NCBI RefSeq assembly: GCF_000981385.1
Contig: NZ_LATZ01000001.1
Coordinates: 186,001 to 250,000, forward strand
Direction: 5' to 3'
DNA length: 64,000 nt
Source of the DNA: Bacillus sp. SA1-12
Lineage (GTDB): Bacteria; Bacillota; Bacilli; Bacillales; Bacillaceae
The notes beneath the pieces were generated by a model. That model was not told the DNA's origin. It saw only the letters and a list, made by a program, of their open reading frames with translations, and made no database searches. Below are positions 37,739-46,931 of the stretch, in pieces (position 1 is the stretch's first letter; each line of letters begins with the position of its first letter). The position numbers and the translations under genes are program-made.

Positions 37739-40567
37739 TTAATCCTCACCCAACTTAATTGCTTGATAGATTTTTATTTTCTTCACAAGCATAACTAATA
37801 TCGTTAATCCCACTATTAACATGAATGAGACAAAGAAGTAGATTTTCCGTTCATCACTAACATCAAACAAGACATGGAATGGAAGCTGGCTATCCATAGA
37901 CAGATGAAATAAAGGAACAAATAAAATGCTTGTCAATCCCCCAATGAACAAACCTAGTAAACAGGCAAAACCTGAAGTAAATAGTTGTTCATATAACAGG
38001 ATGCCGATTAATTTCCGAAGCGGAATTCCCATTGCACGGTAGACACCATATTGAAGAACACGCGCCTTTATGGTTAAAATCCAGAATAATAGAAAGCCAA
38101 TAAAGGCAATCATAATAGAAATGATAAACCCTAAGGTTAATGAACCATTTAATCCTAATAGAAAGGCACTATTTTTTAATTCTACAAGCTGTGGATGAAC
38201 ATCCTGCATGGTAAGAACAGGAATCCCTTCTTGTTGCAAATGTTTATATAAAGATGCCCTTGAGGCATCAGGCTTTATTTTTAGCCATACCTCATACGGT
38301 TCTAATCCCATGGCATTTTGAAAATAAGGTAAATTTCCAACAATTAGTGCTGGCTTCTCCTCATCCTCTTCTTCTTTTTCGGGTAAAAAACCTGGCCAAT
38401 AATCAATAATTCCATAAACGACAACCTCCATCGTCACTGAAGAATTGCCATTAAGCTTGATGTAATCACCTTCCTTCACCCCGAGTGAAGCGGCAACAGA
38501 TCTTGAGATCAAAACAGAGCTAGGCTCCTTTGCGAGCAAATTCAAATAACTATACCAATGATGTTGCAACAATGAAGGATGAAACCAAGCTGTTTGTCCA
38601 AATTCCTTCGGTTCAATTCCCATCAGTTCATAGGAATATAGACTTTTTCCTTTCGCTTCAGCCTTAACACCATCTACGCGCAGCACCTTTGCTGCATGCT
38701 CGATCTCATTAATGTTTAAAAATGGTTCAAATGATGGTTCAGTAAAAACAATTTCTTTCTCTACTGCAGCAACAGGCGTTTCTGCCGCTCCTGATGATGG
38801 AGCAGATTCCGTTGGCGGTACGGCCGCAGCACCACTAGGAGGAGATTGTACTTCATTGCTCTCCCACTTCACATCTAAGGTAAGATCGGCTCCATTTTCA
38901 TAGCGTATTTGCCGCTCAAAATTTTCGTTTAATGTCCTTGCTGCACTTGCACTAAACACCCCGACACCAATCGTCATGATAAGAAACAGCATAAGAAATT
39001 GATATTGCGATATTGACCGGCTTACTTGAATAAATGTACTGTAAAGCGACAGGTTCCAATACCTTTTACCAAGCTTATAAATAATGCCTAATAAAAATGG
39101 ATATAGATAAAGCAATATTACTCCGAGACCAATAATAAAGAGAGCTGGAATGAAAAATAACATAGGATCAACAAATCCATCTTGATTCAAGGATTGCTTC
39201 CGATTAGAAAACACATACAGCCCATAGACTGAGATCCCAAGCAGAATGGCACCAATAATCATCGTTATCCAGTTGGTCTTTGTCATGGCTTTAACTGACT
39301 TCTGTTTTTGATGAACAATACTTTGCTTCGATCCTTGATAAACTGGGATCATCACCATCACTATTGAAGTTAATAATGCAATTGCAGCATAGAAATAGGA
39401 ATCAGCTCCTGCACGGATAGGCAATGCTTCCCTTTGCACAAACTGAAGAAAGCCATTAGTTCCCCCCAGCAGCTTGCACATAAGTATCCCAAGCTGGGGA
39501 CCAATAAAAAACGAAATGACCCCTAATATCCCGATCTCAATAAGATAGATTTTCATAATTTGCATTCTTGTAGCGCCGCGGCTTGATAGAACGGCGATTT
39601 CATTTAGCTGCCGATTGACAATTAAACGGGATACCATAAAGAGGTATAGCGAAAGCATAACAAGAACAGGGATGTTTAAGGACCAAAGCATTGTTTTTAA
39701 TTGTTCCTCTTTTTTGTCGTATGATATTAATATATCGGCAATTGGAAAGCTGGAGATAACATCCGTGTCAATGACGTCACTTATTTCAGCTTTTATTCTT
39801 CCCTCTAACTGAAGCAAATCAGTGAATTGATGATTTTCAATGGCATGATAATCCCATGCTGTATAAAAGCGGACAGAACCAAGAAACTCATCCTTTAACA
39901 GCTCCCTTTGAAACAAATCTTCCAAAACAATAAAATCATCGGTGTAACGTTCTGGAGGAATAGACCAATAAGGGTCATTTTGGTCTTTTGCCCGAAAGGT
40001 ACCAACTGGGATGACGGTAATGGTTTGATTTTCTTCCACTGCACGTAAACGGTTATTTAAAACAATTCCCCTTTTTTTCAATGTTCTTTCAGGTACTAAT
40101 ACTTCAATAATTCCCTGCTTATTGTTTTCTGGAAGCCGCCCATCTGTAAGAGTCATATGCTCCTTAATATTTGTAAGACTGACGAATCTGCCATGCTCCT
40201 CTTCAGCTTCCTCTGCATTTTCTTTATAAATCGAAAAAGGGACGGTACTTATAACGGTTGCATTCGCCAGTTTAGGCAGGTTGATATCAGATGTTAGCTG
40301 CTGATTAATCTTTTCAATTTTTCCCGTTGTTTCAACTGAGCCATTTCCGTCAGAAAAACTAGTTAGAAAGGAAAATTCCCCCGGAAATTGATCATGATCT
40401 AACTGATGCTGCTCTAATTCCTTTACTAACAACTTATGTAGCACGCTTGAGGTATAAGTAGGTATACTTGAAACAAGGGAAACTGTCATTATAAGTCCGA
40501 GGAATAAGCTGCAAGTCAACCATTTATTATTCAGCATTTTTTGAACGATGATCTTAAAAAGTGCCAC
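37739..40567 (-). CDS. Large FtsX-like ABC permease
   Basis: The 942-residue protein (GTG start after AAGGAGGTGAGAGAGT) has an N-terminal membrane helix, an extracytoplasmic domain and a first FtsX core near residues 290-400. More membrane helices follow around 430-540. A second extracytoplasmic domain starts with a Pro/Ser/Ala-rich stretch (near 620) and the last FtsX core is at 800-940. This is the layout of MacB/DevC-type mechanotransmission permeases, here duplicated in one chain. It lies between the adaptor and the second ATPase. Confidence 0.88.
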   Translation of the reverse strand: MALFKIIVQKMLNNKWLTCSLFLGLIMTVSLVSSIPTYTSSVLHKLLVKELEQHQLDHDQFPGEFSFLTSFSDGNGSVETTGKIEKINQQLTSDINLPKLANATVISTVPFSIYKENAEEAEEEHGRFVSLTNIKEHMTLTDGRLPENNKQGIIEVLVPERTLKKRGIVLNNRLRAVEENQTITVIPVGTFRAKDQNDPYWSIPPERYTDDFIVLEDLFQRELLKDEFLGSVRFYTAWDYHAIENHQFTDLLQLEGRIKAEISDVIDTDVISSFPIADILISYDKKEEQLKTMLWSLNIPVLVMLSLYLFMVSRLIVNRQLNEIAVLSSRGATRMQIMKIYLIEIGILGVISFFIGPQLGILMCKLLGGTNGFLQFVQREALPIRAGADSYFYAAIALLTSIVMVMIPVYQGSKQSIVHQKQKSVKAMTKTNWITMIIGAILLGISVYGLYVFSNRKQSLNQDGFVDPMLFFIPALFIIGLGVILLYLYPFLLGIIYKLGKRYWNLSLYSTFIQVSRSISQYQFLMLFLIMTIGVGVFSASAARTLNENFERQIRYENGADLTLDVKWESNEVQSPPSGAAAVPPTESAPSSGAAETPVAAVEKEIVFTEPSFEPFLNINEIEHAAKVLRVDGVKAEAKGKSLYSYELMGIEPKEFGQTAWFHPSLLQHHWYSYLNLLAKEPSSVLISRSVAASLGVKEGDYIKLNGNSSVTMEVVVYGIIDYWPGFLPEKEEEDEEKPALIVGNLPYFQNAMGLEPYEVWLKIKPDASRASLYKHLQQEGIPVLTMQDVHPQLVELKNSAFLLGLNGSLTLGFIISIMIAFIGFLLFWILTIKARVLQYGVYRAMGIPLRKLIGILLYEQLFTSGFACLLGLFIGGLTSILFVPLFHLSMDSQLPFHVLFDVSDERKIYFFVSFMLIVGLTILVMLVKKIKIYQAIKLGED

Positions 40568-40581
40568 ACTCTCTCACCTCC

Positions 40582-41613
40582 TTACTTTAAAATGACAGTG
40601 TCTCCTGTTTCCAATCCTCTTATAACCTCAACTTCAGTATCTGATACAAGCCCCTTTTCAATATCAATTTCACGCTTTGCTTCACCTTCTAAAACTTGTA
40701 CATAATCACGGCCTGCCATACTTCTTAAAGCACTCTTCGGAATGATAAGCACATTCTCCCGTTTACCTGTAATAATTTCAAAGTCAATCGAATCTCCTAC
40801 TTTAACATCCTTTGGTGGATTTTCAATGGCAATAAAAATACTTCTTTGATATAGATCTGGATTCTCTTCAATCTTCTCAACTGGAACTTCTGATGGAGTT
40901 TGTACTACCTTGCCCGCAGTTTTCTTCCCGTTTATCGTAATTTCAGCCTTCATCCCTATTTTGGTATCAACCAATTCATTTCCGCTAATGGCAGAGTAAA
41001 CAAGTTGAAGCTTTGAAGTATCTGCAACATGAACAATGGATTCATATGCTTCAATGGCATCTCCGGCATTTTTTTCGGTAATGAAAGTAACGATGCCATT
41101 AATCGGAGAAGTAATTCTCGTTTTCTCCAGTTCATTTTTTAAATGTTCAACACGCAATTGTAAACTATCAAGATCTAATTCTGCTAAATCAATTGAATAT
41201 GTATCAGCATTTTGCGCGTTTAATTGCTTTAATTTAATCTCTGCTTTTTTTAAGTCTATCTCCGCTAATTCCAAATCAAATGCAAGACTGCCAGATTCTA
41301 TTTCTGCAATTAACTGACCCTTTTTAACAAGCTCTCCTTTCTTAACACTGATCTTTTTTAATCGGGTGCCTGACTGCGAAAATGCTAGCGGTCTGTTTTC
41401 TGCAGGTTCAACGGTTCCTAAGCCCTTTACCCGCTTAATAACATCCCCTTTTTTCACCTCTACAACCTCGTAATCAATCTTTGCAGGTTCAACTAATGGA
41501 GGAGCAAGAACAGGTTCCTCTTGCGGAAGTAAAGAACAAGCTGACAAAGGAATTACTAAAGCAATAGATAAGAAGGAATAAGCAGCATAACGAGATGTTT
41601 TCTTTTCATTCAA
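40582..41613 (-). CDS. MacA/HlyD-like efflux adaptor lipoprotein
   Basis: I choose the TTG at 41613, nine bases after GGAGG, giving 343 residues and an 8-base overlap with the upstream ATPase gene. A lipobox (VIPLSACSL) ends the signal peptide. The protein has lipoyl/barrel-sandwich halves (VKKGDVIKRVKGLGTVEPAE, then LVKKGQLIAEIESG), a short coiled coil rich in Leu/Lys/Asp near residue 135 and a beta-barrel end. In Gram-positives such adaptors link an FtsX-type permease to the wall side. Confidence 0.88.
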   Translation of the reverse strand: MNEKKTSRYAAYSFLSIALVIPLSACSLLPQEEPVLAPPLVEPAKIDYEVVEVKKGDVIKRVKGLGTVEPAENRPLAFSQSGTRLKKISVKKGELVKKGQLIAEIESGSLAFDLELAEIDLKKAEIKLKQLNAQNADTYSIDLAELDLDSLQLRVEHLKNELEKTRITSPINGIVTFITEKNAGDAIEAYESIVHVADTSKLQLVYSAISGNELVDTKIGMKAEITINGKKTAGKVVQTPSEVPVEKIEENPDLYQRSIFIAIENPPKDVKVGDSIDFEIITGKRENVLIIPKSALRSMAGRDYVQVLEGEAKREIDIEKGLVSDTEVEVIRGLETGDTVILK

Positions 41614-42277
41614 TTCTTCCATCCTCCAATGTATACACATGATCAAGCATTTCCATAATTGCTGGATCATGGGTCGTCAAAATCATAGTCGTTTTTTTCT
41701 CTTTTACCAGTTTTTTAAATACCTGCACAATCTGAAACGCCATTGTACTATTTAATTCAGCTGTAGGTTCGTCTGCCAAAATAAGCGGTGGCTGGGCAGA
41801 AATTGCCCGGGCAATTGCCACTCGCTGTTGTTCTCCTCCAGAAAGTTCAAAAGGACGATGCTTTGCTCGGTTTGTTAAACCGACTACTTCAATCGCTTCT
41901 TTCACTCTTGTGTTCCACTCTCCTTTTGGAACACCAGCAACTCTAAGCCCAAACTCAACATTTTCTTCCACCGTCATTAAAGGTACAAGGCCATGTGACT
42001 GAAAAATAAATCCAAGCTTTGTCCGCCGATATTCTGATTGTTGTTTAGAAGTCAACGGACTTAGCGGCTGACCATGAAAATAAATTTCGCCTTTCGTAGG
42101 CCGATCAAGTGCACCTATTAAATTTAATAATGTTGTTTTCCCTGAACCAGACCTCCCCTTTAAAGCAATGAGCTGATTTTTTTTAATTGAAAGATTGATT
42201 TGGTTTAATACGCGTACCTTTTGAGTGCCATTGCCATATACTCGTTCAACGTCCTTTATTTCAACAATCGTATTGAT
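41606..42277 (-). CDS. ABC transporter ATPase lacking a canonical start codon
   Basis: A complete ATPase: Walker A GRSGSGKTTLLNLIGALDRP, signature LSGGEQQRVAIARAI, Walker B LILADEPTAELN, switch LTTHD. From a TGA at 42284-42286 to well past Walker A the frame has no ATG, GTG or TTG. A perfect GGAGGTG lies right at that stop. Candidate near-cognate starts are ATA (42283), ATC (42277, nine bases after GGAGG), ACG (42271) and ATT (42268). I use ATC because of the spacing, giving 223 residues. The first ATG in frame (42055) would remove Walker A. Either a rare start is used or the gene is damaged. Confidence 0.75.
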   Translation of the reverse strand: MNTIVEIKDVERVYGNGTQKVRVLNQINLSIKKNQLIALKGRSGSGKTTLLNLIGALDRPTKGEIYFHGQPLSPLTSKQQSEYRRTKLGFIFQSHGLVPLMTVEENVEFGLRVAGVPKGEWNTRVKEAIEVVGLTNRAKHRPFELSGGEQQRVAIARAISAQPPLILADEPTAELNSTMAFQIVQVFKKLVKEKKTTMILTTHDPAIMEMLDHVYTLEDGRIE

Positions 42278-42331
42278 TGCTATTCACCTCCAAAATCAAA
42301 CTAAAGACTAATTTTATCCATCCTTAAACGT

Positions 42332-42372
42332 AAAAAAAGAGGAAAAGAGCAAACATACTCTCTTTTCCTTCT
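42332..42372 (-). terminator. Terminator-like hairpin in the ABC operon leader
   Basis: On the minus strand AGAAGGAAAAGAGAG pairs with CTCTTTTCCTCT, then TTTTT. It lies 50 bases before the ATPase frame, so it may attenuate the operon rather than end an upstream gene, which has its own terminator at 42767-42793. Confidence 0.6.
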
Positions 42373-42523
42373 CCACAAGCTTTAATGTTTAATAGAACCC
42401 TCAGGTAACGCAACAAATAAATGTTACTAAACATTAAAAAAACGATGCAATTCCCCCTTTTCTCCCATTAAGTTTAACAATTAAACTAATTATATTCCGA
42501 ATAATTAGCCTTGTAAACTTTTT

Positions 42524-42539
42524 TTGTAAGTGCTTACAA
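42524..42539. promoter_or_regulatory. Palindrome resembling a degenerate cre
   Basis: TTGTAAGTGCTTACAA is a near-perfect palindrome that differs from cre by TG in place of the central CG. It lies about 240 bases before the ABC operon. Confidence 0.35.
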
Positions 42540-42719
42540 TAGCAATTTCCGAATAAATCTTTCATTTTTCGGCAAAAATATACATTTCCCTTATTTCTTT
42601 ACCTGATATTTCAACAAAATGATGTATTATGTCGAATAGTGGATTTTGCAGATATTCGTGAAGGTGTGCAGAAGAAATATTGTAGGGCAGCGGAAAAGAG
42701 GTACACTTTATTTCGAAGA

Positions 42720-42758
42720 TAAATTGTCCATTTTCGCAGATTATCTGCAATTTTCGAA
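42720..42758. repeat. Short palindromic intergenic element
   Basis: GCAGATTATCTGC is a perfect interrupted palindrome flanked by TTTTCG on both sides. A related GCAGATATTCG lies at about 42648. Short frames here on the minus strand overlap each other in different phases and are not credible genes. Confidence 0.4.
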
Positions 42759-42766
42759 TTAAAAAA

Positions 42767-42793
42767 ATGGAGAAGAGTAATAACTCTTCCCCA
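42767..42793 (-). terminator. Terminator after the GlsB-like gene
   Basis: On the minus strand ATGGGGAAGAGT, loop, ACTCTTCTCCAT, then TTTTTTT. Confidence 0.92.
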
Positions 42794-42817
42794 TCTTTCA
42801 ATCATTCATTCATTCAT

Positions 42818-43075
42818 TTATGATGCATGTTTTCGCATGTTCTTCATAATAAAGCTTACGATGAACACTAAAATGATAGCACCGATTAACGCAGGGATGA
42901 TATAAAATCCTCCAACTTCAGGTCCCCATTGACCGAATATGAGTGATCCAAGCCATGCTCCAATGAATCCTGCAATAATATTTCCAATTACACCGCCTGG
43001 AACATCTCGTCCTGCGATCAATCCTGCTAACCATCCGATGATACCTCCAATAATTAAAGCCCAAAGAAATTCCAT
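42818..43075 (-). CDS. GlsB/YeaQ/YmgE-family small membrane protein
   Basis: The 85-residue protein has three hydrophobic segments rich in glycine. It shows the family pattern GGIIGWLAGLIAGRD, then GVIGNIIAGFIGAWLGS near residue 30, and a basic C-terminus. These proteins are linked to general or cell-envelope stress in other bacteria; the mechanism is unknown. Confidence 0.9.
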   Translation of the reverse strand: MEFLWALIIGGIIGWLAGLIAGRDVPGGVIGNIIAGFIGAWLGSLIFGQWGPEVGGFYIIPALIGAIILVFIVSFIMKNMRKHAS

Positions 43076-43178
43076 TTTATAACACTCCTTTTAATGATTT
43101 TTTTTAATGATGTTTGATCTTTATTTACCCCTCCTTAGAAAACCTAAACTATTTATTCTCTTATTTTTCTTCAATCAA

Positions 43179-43850
43179 TCATTCAATCTCATTTTTTATA
43201 GCTTCCTCAATGTCGGGTTTATGTCCAAAGAAATAGAGCCGATCACCTGATTGAAATTGCTCTTCTGCTAAATTTTTACGTATTCTTACATCTCCTCTTT
43301 TAATCATTAAAATAACAAAATCAGAGGATACGTGGTTATCCATGATTTGTGTTACCGTATTGTTAATAAGCGGAGAATCTGCTTTAATCTGGTACTCTAC
43401 TAATTGGCCATCTAGCTCCTTTAAGGTTACCTCCCTTATTGGCAAAGGATAAGAAGTCTCAACTTCTTCCTGATTATGTTCCAGCCTAGCTAACAAATAT
43501 TTTTGTATGATTGGCAGTTTTAATATACATAAGATACCAATTAAAAACACAGCTATATAGATCATGTTACTTGTTCTTAATTCATCCTCCAATAAACTGC
43601 TTACCGAAGAAATAATAACCGCTAAGGAAAAGGCGCCAAATAAAATGAGAAAAATACCAAGCTTTCTGCGAAATGGATGAGATAAGATGAATTCTGATTC
43701 ACCTGTCGTAAATCCTGTGCCTGTCATCATGGAAATGACCTGAAACCTTGATACTTTCTTTTTGAGTCCTGTTAATTGAAATAAAATTACGTGGATTTCA
43801 ATTACCGTCATGATGATCGCAAAATAGATTAGTAAAAATAATAAAGCCAA
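43179..43850 (-). CDS. Membrane protein with C-terminal TrkA-C (RCK_C) domain
   Basis: I prefer the TTG at 43850, six bases after AAGGAGGG, giving 223 residues; a longer upstream frame is probably leader. The N-terminal half holds about three membrane helices and the cytoplasmic end is a TrkA-C ligand-binding domain (LDGQLVEYQIKADSPLINNT through GDRLYFFGHKPDIE). Such proteins may bind a cyclic nucleotide or ion. No channel core is present, so it is unlikely to be a channel by itself. Confidence 0.75.
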   Translation of the reverse strand: MALLFLLIYFAIIMTVIEIHVILFQLTGLKKKVSRFQVISMMTGTGFTTGESEFILSHPFRRKLGIFLILFGAFSLAVIISSVSSLLEDELRTSNMIYIAVFLIGILCILKLPIIQKYLLARLEHNQEEVETSYPLPIREVTLKELDGQLVEYQIKADSPLINNTVTQIMDNHVSSDFVILMIKRGDVRIRKNLAEEQFQSGDRLYFFGHKPDIEEAIKNEIE

Positions 43851-44082
43851 CCTGCTCCCTCCTTGATTGTTCTTAACATAAGTGAGACTTCCATCAGTGG
43901 GATTTCGAAATACTGGATGTACAATGCCGATTTCACTTAAGGACTTGGTGAAGCTGGACGTCCATCCTCCACTGATGGTGGTGCTGAGATATATTAGTTT
44001 CAACAGACAATTATTCCTCACTTATTCTTCTTAGCTTATCTTGAATCTTGAAGTAAAGTTTTTACTGCCCCTTAAGAAGGGA

Positions 44083-44116
44083 AAAAAATAGTTGGGACAT
44101 TGAGAGTCCCAACCAT
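44083..44116 (-). terminator. Terminator after the 89-residue protein gene
   Basis: On the minus strand GGTTGGGACTCTC, short loop, TGTCCCAACTATTTTTTT. Confidence 0.88.
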
Positions 44117-44128
44117 TTTATTAAACCA

Positions 44129-44398
44129 TTACTGTTTTTTCTCATTGTAAAATTTCACCGAGTACATTGCACCCTCACTCACCATCTTATTATCTTCTAT
44201 ATCCTGCGGGTCTGGGTGTCCTCCTTTTTCAACAGGAAGGCTATTACTCTTGTCAATCGCAGAAGGCTTAACCTTTCGCTTCAAATCTCTAAATGTATTT
44301 TCCAATTTAATTCTATTTGGTTTTGATGATACCCATAGTACAAGAGAAGTTCCCATCCCTAAAGCCACAATTGATTTCATACCTATCGTTCGTTTCAT
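44129..44398 (-). CDS. Small membrane-anchored protein, function unknown
   Basis: Start at the ATG at 44398, behind AGAGGAGTGGTAGTA; 89 residues. One N-terminal hydrophobic segment (SIVALGMGTSLVLWV) is followed by a basic amphipathic stretch and a conserved-looking tail, GHPDPQDIEDNKMVSEGAMY. I recognise this tail as typical of unnamed Bacillus proteins, but no function is known to me. Confidence 0.75.
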   Translation of the reverse strand: MKRTIGMKSIVALGMGTSLVLWVSSKPNRIKLENTFRDLKRKVKPSAIDKSNSLPVEKGGHPDPQDIEDNKMVSEGAMYSVKFYNEKKQ

Positions 44399-44575
44399 TA
44401 CTACCACTCCTCTTTTTAAAAATTACTTTAAGGAAAAGCTATATTTATTTATCTTTTATACCCGTTTTAAAAGGATCAAAACATTTCTATTAAATGTAAA
44501 TGTTTTAAAACGATTAAATCCGGGCATTGATTTAGTAAATCTATGAACAAATTTATCTAATAAGTAGGGATTAAA

Positions 44576-45505
44576 ATGAATAACTGGAAGTGGCATCAAT
44601 TAAATAAAGATGAATTAGAAAAAATGAAGCAATCTGTACATAATAATGCAAGTATCTTGCAAAAGCCTTGGGTAAATAAATTAAACATGAACAATACAAA
44701 TTACTTGGAAATTAACCACGGGGAGGATGGTGACTTTACCCTAAAAGGTTCTCTTGTTTATGACCAAAATTTCCATGATGAAAGAGAATATAAAATCTTT
44801 CAATTTTTCTTATCTAAGGATACACTAGTAACTGTTGATTTGGACTTCTCATTATTTAAACATGCTAATATTGAGCTAATGCTGCGAAAAATAGCAAAAG
44901 CAGATAAACCAATTGATGGGTTTCTATTTATCCTTTTGGAACTTCTAGCAGAATACTTAATAAAAATAGATGATTTTGAAAATGAGTTGAGAAAACTCAT
45001 TTGGGAAATTCATAAAAAAAATAAAACAAGTATTTTAGAAGATATATACAAACGCCGCCATGACTTGCTTGTTTGGAGCAATTTGCTTATCCCTTTAAAG
45101 GAGCTAATCATGGGAATTGAAGAGGCATGCCTCGATGTATTACATGAAAATAAAAATTATACTCTTACAGCTAAACGAATTAAAAGAGCCCTGTATTTAA
45201 TCAATGAATATGAGCATGAAATTGATTCTATTATTACGTTAGAAGAGGTAATCTCCACCCACCGCGGTAATGAGATTATGAAAACTTTAACAGTTATGAC
45301 AGCAATTTTTACACCTGCCATGGCATGGGGAGCAATTTGGGGAATGAATTTTAAATTAATGCCCGAACTGGAATGGAAATACGGATACTTAGTTTCAATC
45401 GTCACCATTGCAGTATCCATGATTGCTGTATATATCTATCTTAAAATGAAAGGTTGGACAGGAGACTTGTTAAAAGGCAAGAAAAAAGGGAAGTTTTTTA
45501 GTTAA
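44576..45505 (+). CDS. CorA-family divalent cation channel
   Basis: The 309-residue protein has a large cytoplasmic alpha/beta domain, a long helical stalk and two C-terminal membrane helices. The GMN motif is in AIWGMNFKLMPEL near residue 260, the selectivity loop of Mg2+/Co2+ channels. The end is basic (KGKKKGKFF). The start follows AGTAGGGATTAAA. It forms a single-gene unit with its own terminator. Confidence 0.9.
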   Translation: MNNWKWHQLNKDELEKMKQSVHNNASILQKPWVNKLNMNNTNYLEINHGEDGDFTLKGSLVYDQNFHDEREYKIFQFFLSKDTLVTVDLDFSLFKHANIELMLRKIAKADKPIDGFLFILLELLAEYLIKIDDFENELRKLIWEIHKKNKTSILEDIYKRRHDLLVWSNLLIPLKELIMGIEEACLDVLHENKNYTLTAKRIKRALYLINEYEHEIDSIITLEEVISTHRGNEIMKTLTVMTAIFTPAMAWGAIWGMNFKLMPELEWKYGYLVSIVTIAVSMIAVYIYLKMKGWTGDLLKGKKKGKFFS

Positions 45506-45510
45506 ATTAA

Positions 45511-45539
45511 AGGGGCTGACTCAAGGTCAGCCCTGTTTT
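45511..45539 (+). terminator. Terminator after the corA-like gene
   Basis: GGGCTGAC, five-base loop, GTCAGCCC, then TGTTTT. Confidence 0.85.
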
Positions 45540-45677
45540 GCATGTTAATAAACAGCCTCTATTCGTTTTATCTGCTATAACATTTTATGTAATTTGCCTT
45601 CGTATCTCAGCAGCTGTTTTGGTGGGCAGTTTTTTTAGCGTACAGCTATATATTGATAAATTATTTTTAATAGTTTC

Positions 45678-46181
45678 CTACATTTGTGGTGCTTCCATTC
45701 CGATAAGAGCCCATTCTTCCTTTGAAGGACCATATAGGCCAGGAACATTTAATCCTGCTTGTCGCATAAGAACCGTCATTTGTCCGCGATGATGTGTTTG
45801 ATGTTGTAGCAAAAACAATAACAGTGTTCCATTCGTCATTTTTTGCCCAAAAAAGTCAATGACATCATTAAATCTTTCATCGGACCATTGTGTTTTGATG
45901 GCTTCAACAAATGCTGCACTAGCTTGTTGATAGCTTTCGGCAATGTATGTTGCGGAATTTGGTACTGGGAAGTCCTTAGCAGGCGCCTCAAATGTTAAAT
46001 CAGATTGTGATGTGATAATTTTAATGGCTGAAACTGTGTGCCAGGCAAGTCGTCCTAAATCCCAGTTATCTGGAGTGATCTGTTGTTTTAGCGAATCATC
46101 TGTAAGGTTATTTAATACCTTCTGAGTTTGTGCAGCTTCAAAATCCCATGATTGAAGAAATCGCTCTTTCGTTTGGAACAT
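45678..46181 (-). CDS. DinB-family protein
   Basis: The 167-residue protein has the DinB metal histidines in DLGRLAWHTVSAI near residue 47 and LLQHQTHHRGQMTVLMRQAG near 127. It ends in WALIGME, common in this family in bacilli. The start follows AGGAGGAAAATATAT. The substrate is unknown; it is only distantly similar to the DinB protein at 34383. Confidence 0.88.
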   Translation of the reverse strand: MFQTKERFLQSWDFEAAQTQKVLNNLTDDSLKQQITPDNWDLGRLAWHTVSAIKIITSQSDLTFEAPAKDFPVPNSATYIAESYQQASAAFVEAIKTQWSDERFNDVIDFFGQKMTNGTLLLFLLQHQTHHRGQMTVLMRQAGLNVPGLYGPSKEEWALIGMEAPQM

Positions 46182-46350
46182 ATATATTTTCCTCCTTTAT
46201 TTTCAATCATTAATCTATTCTTTAATATTTTACTATTTCCTTCAAAATAGAAAAATTTTACATTGATGATTAATACCTTAATATCTTTTAGCAAAAAAGC
46301 AAAAGCCCTGCAGCTAACAGGCCTTTTCATTTCATTCCAAACTAAAAGGA

Positions 46351-46531
46351 TAAGTGGAGGATATTGCCCCTCCACTTATCGAAGTCTCGCTTTATCCCAT
46401 CTTAACGGGCAGTATTGATCTGATGATTTGATTTTGTTTAGTTCGTCTAAACTGCCCGTAAAGATCCGATAAGTCTCGCTTACAATTAGTGGAGGATATT
46501 GCCCCTCCACTTATCGAAGTCTCGCTTTATC
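46351..46531. repeat. Composite repeat: two 43-base direct repeats around a hairpin unit
   Basis: A 43-base block starting GTGGAGGATATTGCCCCTCC occurs identically at 46354-46396 and 46489-46531; each copy is itself a hairpin. Between them lies a unit with ATCTTAACGGGCAGT and ACTGCCCGTAAAGAT, arms that pair at 14 of 15 bases. The middle unit is the reverse complement of the copy at 12172-12264. The right end of the block overlaps the stop codon of the neighbouring gene. Confidence 0.85.
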
Positions 46532-46931
46532 ACTCTTTCTCTGGAAGAGTTCCTTCTTTGTTTCTTAAATAGTTTAAAAAGTTCGTTTTATCCTCCAGTT
46601 CTCGTTCTAAGTAGCCGAGATAAGCAAATAATAAGCCTATATCTTTTGATAATTCCCCATCTTGATGGATATATTTCTCTCGTATTTTCTTTACTTCCTT
46701 TTTCACAATCCATCTTTCATCTTTGTTTCCTTCTTCAACAACATCGAAATAATTGATATTAATATCAGGGATCAGCTCGATCCCCATAAATCGTTTAGCA
46801 GAATTTTTATTAATCATATACACAAATTTTTCCGCTTCTAACTCTGATAATGCATCTGGATGTATTTTAATAGTTTTCGGAATGACATCCTGATTGACAA
46901 TAAATTCTTTTAACTGATCAACAACTCTCAT
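46530..46931 (-). CDS. Conserved-looking protein of unknown function
   Basis: Start at the ATG at 46931 behind GGGGGCAAGGAT, 133 residues. The protein is soluble and charged, with a predicted helical C-terminal half (LLFAYLGYLERELEDKTNFL). Its last codons and TGA stop lie on the edge of the repeat block, so the original C-terminus may have been altered. I recognise no family. Confidence 0.65.
   Translation of the reverse strand: MRVVDQLKEFIVNQDVIPKTIKIHPDALSELEAEKFVYMINKNSAKRFMGIELIPDININYFDVVEEGNKDERWIVKKEVKKIREKYIHQDGELSKDIGLLFAYLGYLERELEDKTNFLNYLRNKEGTLPEKE

Noticed and set aside
42562..42805. Two overlapping minus-strand frames of 64 and 79 codons
   Set aside because: They overlap in different phases, have no ribosome binding site and cover an intergenic repeat and the GlsB gene terminator.
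45538..45792. 84-codon plus-strand frame after corA
   Set aside because: Begins in the corA terminator and runs antisense into dinB; no ribosome binding site.
46112..46375. 87-codon minus-strand frame upstream of the second dinB gene
   Set aside because: Runs through the repeat and a terminator-like hairpin and into dinB; composition is not protein-like.
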